Below the pieces are notes generated by a model. It searched no databases. It had not been told where the DNA came from and was given only the letters and a program-made list of their open reading frames with translations. Positions 1 to 8,877 of a DNA stretch of 27,460 nucleotides are shown here, piece by piece. Made by a program: the position numbers and the translations under genes. The first letter of the stretch is position 1. Every line of letters starts with the position of its first letter. This stretch comes from Tubiluchus corallicola (Eukaryota; Priapulida; Priapulimorpha; Priapulimorphida; Tubiluchidae): NCBI GenBank assembly GCA_030141605.1, contig JAQGDQ010000781.1, positions 68,918 through 96,377 of the forward strand, given 5' to 3'.

Positions 1-520
1 AAATTTTGTTTAAACTAATAATTTCCTACTTCATGTGCAGTATGCATAACAAATTTCAAACGATGTAATATTGTTCAACTATGCTCAACAGGTTACTGAA
101 CACTTTATAATCATGATCACAGTTTTTATTAGTTCTCACTCCATTACTCATTCATTCGCTACTCCCCCCTCCCCCACTTTTATGTATGTATTATTATTAA
201 TATTTCAATTATTAATCTTTTTTTAAGATTTCCACGTACAGTTTGGCCTGTCAAGCTATGCTTTTAGGCTCAAACTGTATGCATCAAAATTATTCTGTAA
301 TGTAATTTGCATATGTATATGCTGCATTTTGTAATTTCTCGATAACACTGCATTTATTTATATTTATATTTACTTAAATGGATAATTATCTGCATTTTAA
401 TGATAATTGTAAGATGCAATGTGGCATCTTAAACTCTTGAAACACTTGAAGACCAAGTATAACTAAGATGGTCTGCAATTTTTCGTCTCGTTGCTTATGA
501 TATTTTGTTTGTGATTGCAG
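1..520. other. Probable intron, no gene seen
   Basis: AT-rich sequence upstream of the first supported exon. It contains a C-rich run near 165-178. I see no coding segment, RNA gene or repeat unit. It reads as intron because it ends in a T-rich stretch followed by a good acceptor at 520. Confidence 0.5.
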
Positions 521-574
521 TTCAACCGGAAGACATTTCAACCATTAGTGAGGAAGAGGATGATATGAGAGAAG
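521..574 (+). CDS. Acidic micro-exon (54 bp, phase 1-1)
   Basis: The exon sits between the acceptor GTGATTGCAG ending at 520 and the donor GTGAGA at 575. Read in phase 1 it encodes VQPEDISTISEEEDDMRE and is open throughout. It is strongly acidic, unlike the basic cassettes further 3'. It is the first exon I can support in the window. No initiator methionine or signal peptide is visible upstream, so the gene probably begins before position 1. The alternatives are a chance open stretch or an exon of a different gene. The shared phase 1-1 pattern with later exons favours the same gene. Confidence 0.6.
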
Positions 575-742
575 GTGAGATTCGTAGTAAGGTCACATCG
601 TCTTCACATCACTGTTTTGTATTCAAATTTTAGTTTCAGCCATAACTTCTACAAAATTACAACATTAAACATAAATATCATAAATATAAATAAATCATAA
701 ACCATAAATATTGCATCTTTCTAAATTTTTAAAACTTTGCTA

Positions 743-1045
743 GAATAGTACGTATAAGAGATGGGCTATAATTAACAAGTTATGCATTTGTTACCTATGT
801 AACCATGGTAACCCATTTGTTACCATAGTAACCTATAACTAACAAATTATGTAAAATAATTCCAAGTTGGTCTAACAATTTGCTTTATTGCAGTTTTGAA
901 TAGTACGTATAAGAGATGGGCCTGTCATTAACAAATTATGCATTTGTTGCCTATGTAACCATGGTAACCCATTTGTTACCATAGTAACCTATAACTAACA
1001 AATTATATAAAATAATTCCAAGTCTAACAATTTGCTTTATTGCAG
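743..1045 (+). repeat. Two-copy tandem duplication (about 155-bp period) in intron
   Basis: Two near-identical copies start at 743 and 898, beginning GAATAGTACGTATAAGAGAT and ending TTTGCTTTATTGCAG at 893 and 1045. Each copy ends in an acceptor-like site, but the sequence after each one runs into a stop in phase 1. Each copy carries two palindromic motifs fitting the RFX X-box consensus GTHNYYATRRNAAC: 799-812 and 819-832 in copy 1, 955-968 and 975-988 in copy 2. Confidence 0.85.
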
Positions 1046-1100
1046 TCTTATCTCTTAATCAGTAAATTGAAAAAACCTGAACTTACAAGTGGCATACTAC

Positions 1101-1239
1101 TTTCGTACACAGTTTCTCTTGATTAAACTGTTAATTATACTTAAGTGTACTTAGATACTATCAGTTGACTCATTAATGTGTATACATATAAGTGTACTCA
1201 TTAATCCTTCATAGCATTTAATCAAGGACGAATTGGCAG
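1101..1239 (+). repeat. Dispersed duplicate, copy 1
   Basis: This segment recurs at 1918-2034 in the same orientation. Shared landmarks are TTTCTCTTGATTAAACTG, ACTTAAGTGTACTTAGATAC and CATTTAATCAAGGACGAA. Copy 1 has an extra 20-odd bases in the middle. No TIR, tail or coding content is evident. Confidence 0.8.
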
Positions 1240-1699
1240 CATCAATTTTTATTATATTTAATTAATTTGCAACTATTTGTATGGCCGTTAATACATTTTT
1301 GAAATGTAAAGAAAATGTTTACTTGATAAGAACACTTAAAAGTGTTGTACAATAAATAAGTTAACAATTATATAATTATTCATGTATACACCAATTCTAC
1401 ATTTTATTTGTCAACGTTTTACAAAAAAAGTCGGCAGAAATGAATAAATCTGTTCCCACTTCCCAATGAACATTGAATCACTAATTAGTTTTTTAAGTAA
1501 TGCATTAGCACTGCATTAATGAATTAGTTTCTCTCAAGAAACATTGTTTATTTTAAGAACGTATTGTTTTCTCTAACAGTTCCAGTGGTATGAAAAGTTT
1601 GCAGAATATTAGTGAACTATTAGTAGGCCTATAAAGTTATTATTTTAAATTAGGAGCAATTATTAAATTGAAATTAAAGAAGATTAAATTTAACATCCT
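1240..1699. other. Intronic sequence, nothing recognised
   Basis: AT-rich sequence between two repeat blocks. I see no coding, structural-RNA or transposon signature. Confidence 0.4.
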
Positions 1700-1915
1700 T
1701 AAACTTTAACACCTATCCACATTTGAGGTACCAATGTCACATTTGACTTGACATGTGTCTACATTTGACTTACCAAAAACGCTCAAGATTTGTTGAAAAC
1801 CATTGTTAACACATTTAAACTACCTAAGTCTACATTTGAGTTAACAAGACACATTTGAATTATCTAAATCTACATTTGAGTTAACGCAGGTCTACATTTG
1901 ACATGTAAAACCTAT
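1700..1915 (+). repeat. Degenerate short tandem repeat around ACATTTGA
   Basis: The word (T)CTACATTTGAGTTAAC and variants (CACATTTGACTTGACA, CTACATTTGACTTACC, CACATTTGAATTATC) recurs about every 20-35 bp. It is a decayed minisatellite lying just before the second dispersed duplicate. Confidence 0.6.
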
Positions 1916-1917
1916 AC

Positions 1918-2034
1918 TTTAGTACACAATTTCTCTTGATTAAACTGTTAATTATACTTAAGTGTACTTAGATACGTTCAGTTGACTCTTACTCATTAAT
2001 TCTTCATAGCATTTAATCAAGGACGAAATGCCAG
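1918..2034 (+). repeat. Dispersed duplicate, copy 2
   Basis: Second copy of the 1101-1239 segment, with the same order of landmarks and about 10 percent differences plus a deletion relative to copy 1. Confidence 0.8.
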
Positions 2035-2409
2035 ATATATTTTAAAATGACTCATGGTCCTTATCAAAAGATTTTTTAAAACAGACCGTTAAAGTGCATC
2101 TTTTCATAAATTTTCGATATTGGAAATTCGAAAAAAAGTCGAGCAATGTAAACTGTATTATTATAATACATAGATATAGCAAACAAACAAAAAAAACAAG
2201 TTCACAACAAAAAAAACGCAACAAACATAATTATGTTGATGTAAAATACTTCCCTGTAGAAGATTGCAACAAGCTTTTCTTTGTTTTATCTACAAAGATT
2301 TAGCTACAATTTATACAATTGCTTGTCATCTAATTAATTTTAACTAATTCTTTACCCATTTGTTATTTATTTTTATGCTTATATAATTTATTTTTATATA
2401 ATTCTGCTC

Positions 2410-2500
2410 ACTCGCCATGCAGGGATTGGCAGTTCCACAAGTGTGGGATGGTAGACTAGATGACCATTTTGGTCTTTCGCCATCCCGTCCTTCTTTAAAA
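2410..2500 (+). mobile_element. Possible CR1-like LINE 3' fragment
   Basis: The stretch GACTAGATGACCATTTTGG followed by TCTTTCGCCATCCC resembles the conserved 3'-UTR end of CR1-type LINEs (a GACTAGATGA...GGTCCCTTCC-type motif). Only this short part is seen, with no RT coding sequence next to it. The assignment is from memory of the consensus and is weak. Confidence 0.3.
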
Positions 2501-2543
2501 TATTATTGAATATTGCTATTATAATTTTTTTTATCTTTATTTG

Positions 2544-2939
2544 GAAGCTGTGACAGTCATGTTTGAGGTTGTAGTTGAACACTTTGTCGAAAACGAATAA
2601 AACACTATACTACATATCTGCACAAAACTGAAAAGCGTTTATTAGACTACATACACATAAGTAGAATGACTGCTACACTGAACACTGAGAACAAGAGTGT
2701 CCTGCACTGAACACTGAGAGTTAGACAGTGGCTAGAAGTAGAATCCAGTCAGTATATATAGGTATAGGTAATTATGCTTCACAAAAACCATTACTGCAAA
2801 ATAGGGAGAGATCCAGTGAGTATGCATATTCACTGGACCGTACAATTATACTAGGGGTGAGTCTAGCTAGTAAAATGTAAAGGGATTAGTTAATAGATGG
2901 CAGCACCTAAAAATATAAAGTTACAATTTCCACAGAAGC
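2544..2939 (-). mobile_element. Solo LTR with 5-bp target duplication (LTR 2549-2934)
   Basis: A 386-bp segment begins TGTGACAG and ends TTTCCACA on the + strand and is flanked by the direct repeat GAAGC (2544-2548 and 2935-2939). A second copy lies at 19127-19522. Read on the minus strand it has the order expected of an LTR: a TATATA box near 2750-2758, then an AATAAA near 2641, then a GT-rich end finishing CTGTCACA. No gag, pol or primer-binding site flanks it, so it is a solo LTR left by recombination of a Ty3/gypsy-like retrotransposon (family call is inference from the TGT...ACA ends). It contains a near-perfect 24-bp palindrome at 2813-2836. Confidence 0.85.
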
Positions 2940-3262
2940 CAAAGAAATTATTTTCAATTTCGAATGCTTACATGGAGTGTGATACACACACCGCGGTGCT
3001 ATACTACTGCTTACGTTGTATCACAGTTGCATCTTACTAGAGTGGAAAATACAAAAACCATAAACTTTATCACAAGACGCTAATTACTTAAGTTCTTAAG
3101 TTAGAATGTTGTTTTCTGTTTTTAATATTATGTAACGGCCACATTAGTCATTGACTATGAGTTCCTCTTTCCAACTTACTGTGTTACTAATACATTTCCA
3201 TTGGTGGCTATAGAGACGTACGCGAACAGAATGATGATAACGATGACGATGACTATTAACAA
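2940..3262. other. Intronic sequence, nothing recognised
   Basis: Unique-looking AT-rich sequence between the solo LTR and a microsatellite. No supported gene or repeat. Confidence 0.4.
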
Positions 3263-3284
3263 TTGAAGTTATTTAGTTATAATA

Positions 3285-3285
<1 letters not shown>

Positions 3286-3346
<61 letters not shown>

Positions 3347-3445
3347 GTTGTTGTTGTTGTTGTTGTTGTACTGTTGTTGTTGTCTTTGTTGTTGTTGTTG
3401 AGGTCTTTGTTGTTGTTGTTGTTGTGTTTGTTGTTGTTTGTTCCT
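3286..3445 (+). repeat. (TTA)n-(TTG)n microsatellite
   Basis: An uninterrupted TTA run (about 3288-3345) passes into TTG repeats with scattered interruptions to about 3445. It ends about 40 bp before the exon at 3486 and forms a T-rich stretch upstream of its acceptor. Confidence 0.95.
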
Positions 3446-3485
3446 GCTGTTAATATTAATGTACCTGTTGTAACTGTTTTTGCAG

Positions 3486-3524
3486 ATATAGAAGAATTAC
3501 CTGCTGGTGTAATCAGCCAACCAG
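3486..3524 (+). CDS. Micro-exon (39 bp, phase 1-1)
   Basis: The acceptor is CTGTTTTTGCAG ending at 3485. The donor GTATTG at 3525 is weak. In phase 1 the exon reads DIEELPAGVISQP, continuing the acidic character of exon 521-574. A stronger-looking GTAAGG at 3530 would give 44 bp and break the phase rule that all other exons obey, so I chose 3524. The (TTA)n/(TTG)n microsatellite immediately upstream makes a long pyrimidine-biased stretch before the acceptor. Confidence 0.55.
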
Positions 3525-3657
3525 GTATTGTAAGGTTTATGTACATATAAATTATGAAACAGCGTAACACTCAACCTTTTACTATCTTTATTTTCATTTC
3601 TCTCTCATATTCACTTATCTATCTATCTAACTAGATATACCTTTATCTATTCATCGC

Positions 3658-3882
3658 GCGTGCCCACACACGCACTCACGCACGCACGCAAACAAACACA
3701 CACACACGCACGCACGCAAACAAACGCGCACAAACACACACACACGCACGCACACAAACAAACACACACACAAACAAACACACACACACGCACGCACGCA
3801 AACAAACGCACACAAACACACACACACGCACGCACACAAACAAACACACACACACACAAACAAACACACACACACACACATA
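3658..3882 (+). repeat. Compound CA/CG/CAAA repeat
   Basis: Repeats of CACACACGCACGCACGCAAACAAA-type blocks with a higher-order period of roughly 50-60 bp. Open frames on both strands here are products of the repeat and are not genes. Confidence 0.95.
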
Positions 3883-3971
3883 TATACATCTATGCTTTTA
3901 ATTTCTACAACAAATTTAAATTGTTAACAATTATCATCGTCACCATTGTCGCCCTGCTCCTCATCCTCCTT

Positions 3972-3972
3972 C

Positions 3973-4022
<50 letters not shown>

Positions 4023-4047
4023 TTCATCTTCATCATCATCGTCAGCC
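3972..4047 (+). repeat. (ATC)n microsatellite
   Basis: A near-perfect ATC/CAT trinucleotide run with a few TTC variants at its 3' end. Confidence 0.95.
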
Positions 4048-4221
4048 ATTATGATCACCACCTACTATCAACCACCTACTACTACTATACTAGTTTTACT
4101 GATGTAGGCCTATGTCTGAATAATATGCATCTATAGCTTTACACATGATTTGGGTGACGTCACTCGGCGACCAATTTTTGTAAGAAATAATAACCCGCAG
4201 TTTTTCCAACAATTTAACTAG

Positions 4222-4707
4222 TCTTGTTTCAATAGAGAAGCATTAGTCGAGGCAATGATCAAGTCAGGACTTATGTCTTGTTTCAATAGAGAAGCATTAG
4301 TCGAGGCATTGGTCAAGTCAGGACTTATGTCTTGTTTCAATAGAGAAGCATTAGTCGAGGCATTGATCAAGTCAGGACTTATGTCTTGTTTCAATAGAGA
4401 AGCATTAGTCGAGGCATTGATCAAGTCAGGACTTATGTCTTGTTTCAATAGAGAAGCATTAGTCGAGGCATTGATCAAGTCAGGACTTATGTCTTGTTTC
4501 AATAGAGAAGCATTAGTCGAGGCATTGATCAAGTCAGGACTTATGTCTTGTTTCAATAGAGAAGCATTAGTCGAGGCATTGATCAAGTCAGGACTTATGT
4601 CTTGTTTCAATAGAGAAGCATTAGTCGAGGCATTGATCAAGTCAGGACTTATGTCTTGTTTCAATAGAGAAGCATTAGTCGAGGCATTGATCAAGTCAGG
4701 ACTTATG
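4222..4707 (+). repeat. 54-bp x 9 minisatellite, nearly perfect
   Basis: Exactly nine 54-bp units (486 bp), beginning TCTTGTTTCAATAGAGAAGC and ending ...GTCAGGACTTATG. Only copies 1 and 2 carry a single difference each (GCAATGATC, GCATTGGTC); the rest are identical. Because 54 is divisible by three, one frame on each strand is open across the array. There are no matching splice sites: the only AG that keeps the + frame open would give phase 2, not phase 1. I treat it as non-coding satellite in an intron. Confidence 0.95.
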
Positions 4708-5204
4708 TTAAGTCATTAGTCGGCAAAATGGGGAAAAAAATTGGTTCTAGTTTTTAATTTTGGTACGACTTTGTTTACAACTCTTCTTGAAACTTCAGGA
4801 AGTTTTCCCTGGAAAACATTCATGGTCCGATGCAAAAAATGCCAAAGATTATAGTTGCAAATGTTGAACTAAAATAATAGCAAACCAACGTCTTTATACC
4901 GCTTACTTTAGGACAGCAAAAAATGTCATTAAGCGAGTTTGTCATTATCGCATGAAACTTTTATGTATACCCGCTTATGCGAATATAGACATTGGCTTAA
5001 AATATTGGCGTTAAGCGAGGTTTCTTTATAAACGAGGCGTTATAACGAGGTTTAACAGTATGAGGTCTATAAACTTCAGTCTATATCAAATTTTGAAACT
5101 CGCAGTATTTTACGTTTTCCATAAATTGATGCAATCCTTTCTCTTGCTAAAATTCATTCATCTATTTAAGTAACGGCCGTCTCAAGCAGCACCAGCAGAC
5201 GTAG
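4708..5204. other. Intronic sequence with a possible DNA-transposon end
   Basis: AT-rich sequence. Near 4990-5065 the words TTAAGCGAGG, AACGAGGCGTTATAACGAGG and TTTAACAGTA resemble terminal sequences of pogo/Tigger-type elements, but I found no matching inverted end. No coding segment is seen before the exon at 5216. Confidence 0.35.
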
Positions 5205-5324
5205 TACGGTTTCAGAGGAGGCAATTGTTGCTGATACGGTTTCAGAGAAGGCAATTGTTGCTCATACGGTTTCAGAGAAGGCAATTGTTGCTGATACGGT
5301 TTCAGAGGAGGCAATTGTTGCTAA
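5205..5324 (+). repeat. 30-bp x 4 tandem repeat within exon
   Basis: Four in-register copies beginning TACGGTTTCAGAGAAGGCAA. They differ only at single positions (GAGGAG or GAGAAG, CTGATA or CTCATA). Each carries an identical acceptor-like TTTCAG. Confidence 0.95.
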
Positions 5325-5374
5325 AATGAGAGAGATGGAAAAACGTATTTCAAGCCAAATGGAGTCACTGCACG
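5216..5374 (+). CDS. Exon with internal 10-residue repeats and coiled-coil-like tail (159 bp)
   Basis: The donor CACG|GTAAGC at 5375 is strong. Read back in phase 1, the frame is open through four 30-bp tandem units (5205-5324). Each unit contains GGTTTCAG, a good acceptor in the right phase, so the exon could start at 5216, 5246, 5276 or 5306 and stay in frame. I chose the first. The repeat encodes about ten residues of the type DTVSEKAIVA. The non-repeated 3' part reads AKMREMEKRISSQMESLH, which has amphipathic, coiled-coil-like spacing of M/I/L. At 53 codons it is the longest exon in the gene. The tandem repeat makes the exact 5' border uncertain. Confidence 0.6.
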
Positions 5375-5409
5375 GTAAGCTACATTGAAATAAATATGTT
5401 TGGTATAAA

Positions 5410-5660
5410 CAGACGGTTAAGTCTAGTGGCAATGCGTCTGCTTTCCGTCTGAGAGGTCGTGAGTTCGAGCCAGCGGCCGGGTCCAAAGACTTTAAAAATG
5501 GTACCTGCTCTGTCCTGCCTGACGCGTGGTATTTAGGGTAAAAGTGGGGTAATCATAGTCTCTGTTATGTAGTTGTAGGTTGTTATTTACAGTCGGCGAT
5601 AATAGCTCTTTGAGCTAATGTTAATAATTGACCCAAAAGCCGACTTTATGTAAAGATTAT
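5410..5660 (+). mobile_element. tRNA-derived SINE-like element
   Basis: An RNA polymerase III A box-like stretch (TAGTGGCAATGCG, 5424-5436) is followed by a B box (GAGTTCGAGCC, 5461-5471) at tRNA-like spacing, then about 150 bp of non-tRNA body. It runs into a TTA microsatellite that may be its tail. The body words TATTTAGGGTAAAA and TCTCTGTTATGTA recur at 20698-20738. A functional tRNA is unlikely because no acceptor stem pairing is evident. Confidence 0.65.
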
Positions 5661-5662
5661 CA

Positions 5663-5738
5663 TTATATTATTATTATTATTATTATTATTGTTGTTGTTG
5701 TTATTATTATTATTATTATTAATATTATTATTATTATT

Positions 5739-5815
<77 letters not shown>
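5663..5815 (+). repeat. (TTA)n/(TTG)n microsatellite
   Basis: Alternating TTA and TTG blocks follow the SINE-like element and may be its expanded 3' tail. The run ends in ATAACAG, but the following sequence reaches a stop after seven codons, so I do not call an exon there. Confidence 0.95.
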
Positions 5816-5816
<1 letters not shown>

Positions 5817-5821
5817 ACAGA

Positions 5822-6489
5822 TGATTTAGATACTTATTCTTAATTCGTATTCCTTACATCAATTATAATATGTGTGATTTAATTAAAGGGAACGACATGT
5901 CACTTAGCATGTTCAGTCTATTTTGCTAGTAACGATTAAAGGCAGAAAAATTTGACAAAGAAAATTGGAAAAAATTGCGTGAAGTTTATTAGTACAACAG
6001 CTGTGCAGCTGTGCAGTGGTAGCCGTGATACACTTGAGAATTATGACGAAGTGGTGGACTTGTGAATTTTCGTAAGCATGTCGTGGCTTTCAATAAACCA
6101 GCACTGCATAAACTAATTCTTGGTTCTGTAGTTTACCAAATTTTCAACCAAAAATGTCACAAATGTTTTACAAAACCTTGTTGTATACACTTTTGAAAGA
6201 AACTGACATTGCGTTGCTTTTCTTCAGTCCATGAATGACGTCATTGGTGGAAGAATGGCTTTCAAACTGGAGTGCCTAAGCTTGACATGGTCGCGACTTT
6301 ACTAATTACACAAGGGGCTCATTGCAGTTTTATTACTAAATCCTTCTAACTTCCCACTTCCCTCCCCCTTCCAAAAAAATTGAAACGAGTCTAATTCACG
6401 AGTCGACGTGGTTTTTTCTCTAATGTAGTTGTGTAAGCTAGTATTTGAAAAACTCGACCTCCTATGGTGAGTTATTAGGATCAATTAAC
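5822..6489. other. Intronic sequence, nothing recognised
   Basis: No splice-bounded open segment or repeat was seen. A TGACGTCA (CRE-like) word occurs near 6236. Confidence 0.4.
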
Positions 6490-6650
6490 CATTAAAGGTA
6501 TAGCGTAGTTGCCATGGCGTTGCACTAATGCTAAGTTCCCTGGTTCGAATCCTGCCTGACATCATTTCCCACTTCTTAATTCCAATTTTTATATGAAAAA
6601 TTTAATAATAGTTGTCGGTGATCTCCATCATTAAGGGTGTCCCGAAAACG
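6490..6650 (+). mobile_element. Second tRNA-derived SINE-like fragment
   Basis: An A box-like TAGTTGCCATGG (6506-6517) and a perfect B box GGTTCGAATCC (6542-6552) at tRNA spacing, followed by TGCCTGACATCATTTCCC and AT-rich sequence. It shares the TGCCTGA word after the B box with the 5410 element. No complete tRNA cloverleaf was found. Confidence 0.55.
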
Positions 6651-7278
6651 TGCATCCTAAATAAGCTTAAAAAATTCGTCCACAAAATTTACGTCGTTTA
6701 TCACTTAAAAGCTGTCTTTTCGTATTAACATTAAAGCTGTGTAAAACTAGTAAATTTAAACTCCTGTGATGGTCGCTAAGCGCAGCCATTTTAACGAGAA
6801 GTCGTTTAGATAACATTGTGTGTCGCATATTGTACCGAGTACGCGATTGTGGTATTATCTAATCCATTTAATTGTCTACTACACTAAAGTGCTGATTTAG
6901 TCTATGCTGCCATCTACACTCTAATTGTACAAAGCTTGTCAGAGAGTGATTTTTGTTTCTAAATATTGTTTCCTTTTGCTTTTAGAAATAGTCATTAATC
7001 AGAGTAATTAGATTGTTAATTTCAAGCTTTAATTCTGGTTCTAACTCTCTTATTCAAATTTAAATAGAGAAAAATTATAACATTATAACACAGCTTTCTG
7101 TAAGCAAATAATCTTTATTCTGCTATCAACGAAGCCAAGTAGGCTTTGATTTTGGTTTAACTAGTAGTCTGTAGAGTATAGGTGACCTTTCCATTCATGG
7201 TCTGTATGCATGAATGTGATGTACCTTCCAATAGGAACTTGTATGTCTAGTCATGTGACTAGAGCTTTATTCTCTCAG
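6651..7278. other. Intronic sequence, nothing recognised
   Basis: AT-rich sequence without supported genes. A 16-bp near-palindrome, CTAGTCATGTGACTAG, lies at 7247-7262. Confidence 0.4.
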
Positions 7279-7340
7279 GCATGCAAGTTCCAGTTGATCT
7301 AGAGACAGCATTGAGAAAGGATGTAAAATTTCTACTGTAA
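7279..7340 (+). CDS. Doubtful exon ending in a stop
   Basis: A good acceptor (TTTATTCTCTCAG, ending 7278) is followed in phase 1 by 20 codons, reading GMQVPVDLETALRKDVKFLL including the split codon, then TAA at 7338-7340. No donor preserves phase 1 and no AATAAA lies nearby. It could be an unused pseudo-exon or a rare terminal exon. Confidence 0.15.
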
Positions 7341-7638
7341 AATATCATATGGCTAACTTTATGACTGTTTGTTCAATTTATGGTGTGTGAACATTGTTTA
7401 AGTTTGACGATAAATGATTGCAAATTTCTACATTGTGTAAACTTTAAAAAAAATTAGAACTTTCATAGCACACTCTTTACCAACTAAACAAATGTATGAA
7501 ATACATGTTATAGTCATTAGGATCTATAATGTTTTCTCTTGTTTTTGGTGAGCCAGTGGGGTACACTGGGACGGCAATGCAGTGCTGTTTTATCAGGTGG
7601 CAGGAATATTTTTAATTATTGAGAATTTTCTGTTCCAG

Positions 7639-7676
7639 TTACCTCAAGCATCCCAACAGCTAAGAGGAAATTCTAA
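7639..7676 (+). pseudogene. Possible decayed cassette exon
   Basis: The acceptor TTTTCTGTTCCAG ends at 7638. The phase 1 reading is VTSSIPTAKRKF followed by TAA (7674-7676). Composition resembles the later A cassettes, but no GT donor occurs before the stop. It is either a dead cassette or chance. Confidence 0.2.
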
Positions 7677-7782
7677 GTCACGTAACTTACTAAAGTTTTT
7701 TCAAACATACATTTTGAAACATACATTTACCTTTAAGTTACAACTGCAATCAGATATCTAATCAATGATTCGTTTCTTTCAG

Positions 7783-7821
7783 CAAAAGTAGCTGATGTAT
7801 CTGAAAAGCAGAAAACAGCAG
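7783..7821 (+). CDS. B-type micro-exon, short form (39 bp)
   Basis: The acceptor CGTTTCTTTCAG ends at 7782 and the donor GTAAGA begins at 7822. The phase 1 reading is AKVADVSEKQKTA. It shares the SEKQK core with the B cassettes at 8335, 16501 and 17951, so it belongs to the same exon family but is 12 bp shorter. Confidence 0.7.
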
Positions 7822-8050
7822 GTAAGAGGGATCTCATGGCTAAAACATTTTTCTTAAATATTCTTACCAACATAACAATTTGCTATGTCCTTGGCGTTCT
7901 TTTCACACTTACAAAGATAATTATTAAACCAGAATAGAATTATGGCAGCTCTTTCTTAACTTAAGTGTAAAACTCGCATCTAATTGGTGGAACAAGTTTA
8001 TGCTGGATACGACCAATAAACACGCTTTCTAAACGTATTAACCTATCACA

Positions 8051-8082
8051 ATATATATATATATATATATTTGTATATATAT
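8051..8082 (+). repeat. (AT)n repeat
   Basis: AT dinucleotide run directly preceding the inverted repeat at 8083. Confidence 0.9.
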
Positions 8083-8167
8083 ACGTTTTTTCAGAATGTT
8101 TGCTATAGGCACGGCACATTTTTTCTGAATCCTTTGCGGACGTTAGCAAACATTCTGAAAAAAACGT
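8083..8167 (+). other. Intronic inverted repeat: long hairpin
   Basis: The left arm at 8083-8104 (ACGTTTTTTCAGAATGTTTG plus CT) is the reverse complement of the right arm at 8145-8167, apart from one extra A. The loop is about 40 nt. A smaller nested pairing exists between GGACGTT (8138-8144) and AACGTCC (8163-8169). It could be a small-RNA hairpin or the relic of a tiny inverted-repeat transposon next to the AT run. Nothing in the sequence decides between them. Confidence 0.75.
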
Positions 8168-8334
8168 CCATTTTGCAGCTAACAACGTTCACAGTTGTTT
8201 TGTAATTGGTAAACACAACTGATCCGTGATACAATTCCAGGTTTACGACTCTAGAATATTTTACTTTTATTGTTGAATGTTTTCAAATTTAAGACAGTCG
8301 TGTCAGCTGCTAACCTGAGAATCTATTTTTCCAG

Positions 8335-8385
8335 TAATAATATCAGAGGCAGCTGAGAAGCAGGAAGCTGACAGAAAAATAGCTG
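8335..8385 (+). CDS. B-type micro-exon (51 bp)
   Basis: The acceptor CTATTTTTCCAG ends at 8334 and the donor GTAAGT begins at 8386. Phase 1 reads VIISEAAEKQEADRKIA, a clear relative of the other B cassettes through its SE-A-EKQ core and the 51-bp length. There is no stop in the phase used. Confidence 0.75.
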
Positions 8386-8637
8386 GTAAGTAAGCAGCAA
8401 TATAAGCAGTAACAATTAAATGAAAAATGAAGGATCTTTCAGTAAGACAACATTGTGAGACTATTAATTACATCATAGTACAATGAAAGTTATCAGTCTT
8501 ATCCCTTATGTACTATGACATTTTAGCCCCTAGGCTGACAAAATCGTTAGACGAAAACCCCCTTTAATTAACTTCCAAAAATGTCAAATGTTTTTCACAT
8601 GTAATGTATTGTTACGGAGGCACCTGTGTCGTTTCAG

Positions 8638-8798
8638 GTGTAGGGCCCTCTACACGCCCTGCTTCCACGTCAGCAGCGACTCACCACTTTCTTGTAGGTC
8701 CAGACGTCTTGTTTGGGCCTACACGTGGTGTGAGAAGCCAGCTGACCTGGAATGCCAGAATGAAAGCGTGTAGAGGTCACTACAGCCTGGATTTCTAA
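8638..8798 (+). CDS. Possible alternative 3' terminal exon
   Basis: The acceptor GTCGTTTCAG ends at 8637. Phase 1 runs open for 53 codons to TAA at 8796-8798, with AATAAA 80 bp further on (8878-8883). A second acceptor, CTTTCTTGTAG, ends at 8697 in the same phase, and the same point could act as a GTCCAG donor, making a 60-bp internal exon. The peptide starts VGPSTRPASTSAATHHF and then turns into a less repetitive sequence containing RSQLTWNARMKACRGHYS; I do not recognise it. Local base composition is more GC-rich than its surroundings. It could instead be a fragment of an inserted element. If real, it would shorten the protein before the cassette array. Confidence 0.4.
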
Positions 8799-8877
8799 CA
8801 CAGGCGTAGTGCTGTTACTGAGTTAGTTAGTTATTTTTTTTTGTGCACGTGTATTTTGGTTCCTTATTAGTGCTGTT

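Noticed and set aside
894-1060. Exons after the two GCTTTATTGCAG sites
   Set aside because: Both run into stops in phase 1 within a few codons and have no in-phase donor. The sites are copies of one duplicated intron block.
3263-4136. Poly-Ile/Leu, Cys/Val and His/Thr open frames
   Set aside because: They are direct translations of TTA, CA/CG and ATC simple repeats.
4222-4707. CRISPR array
   Set aside because: Repeats are directly adjacent without unique spacers, and the DNA is clearly eukaryotic with introns and transposons.
4255-4719. The 154-codon frame across the 54-bp repeats as an exon
   Set aside because: The only AG that keeps this frame open implies phase 2, unlike the phase 1 rule of the gene, and no strong donor follows. 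The same array is equally open on the other strand.
4985-5065. Pogo/Tigger-type transposon end
   Set aside because: Only one suggestive end word (CGTTATAACGAGG) is present. I found no inverted partner or TA target duplication.
5821-5844. Exon after the ATAACAG at the end of a microsatellite
   Set aside because: Phase 1 gives only seven codons before TAA, with no similarity to other exons and no poly(A) signal.
6490-6560. Functional tRNA gene
   Set aside because: A and B boxes are present, but no acceptor-stem pairing or complete cloverleaf could be drawn. A SINE fragment fits better.
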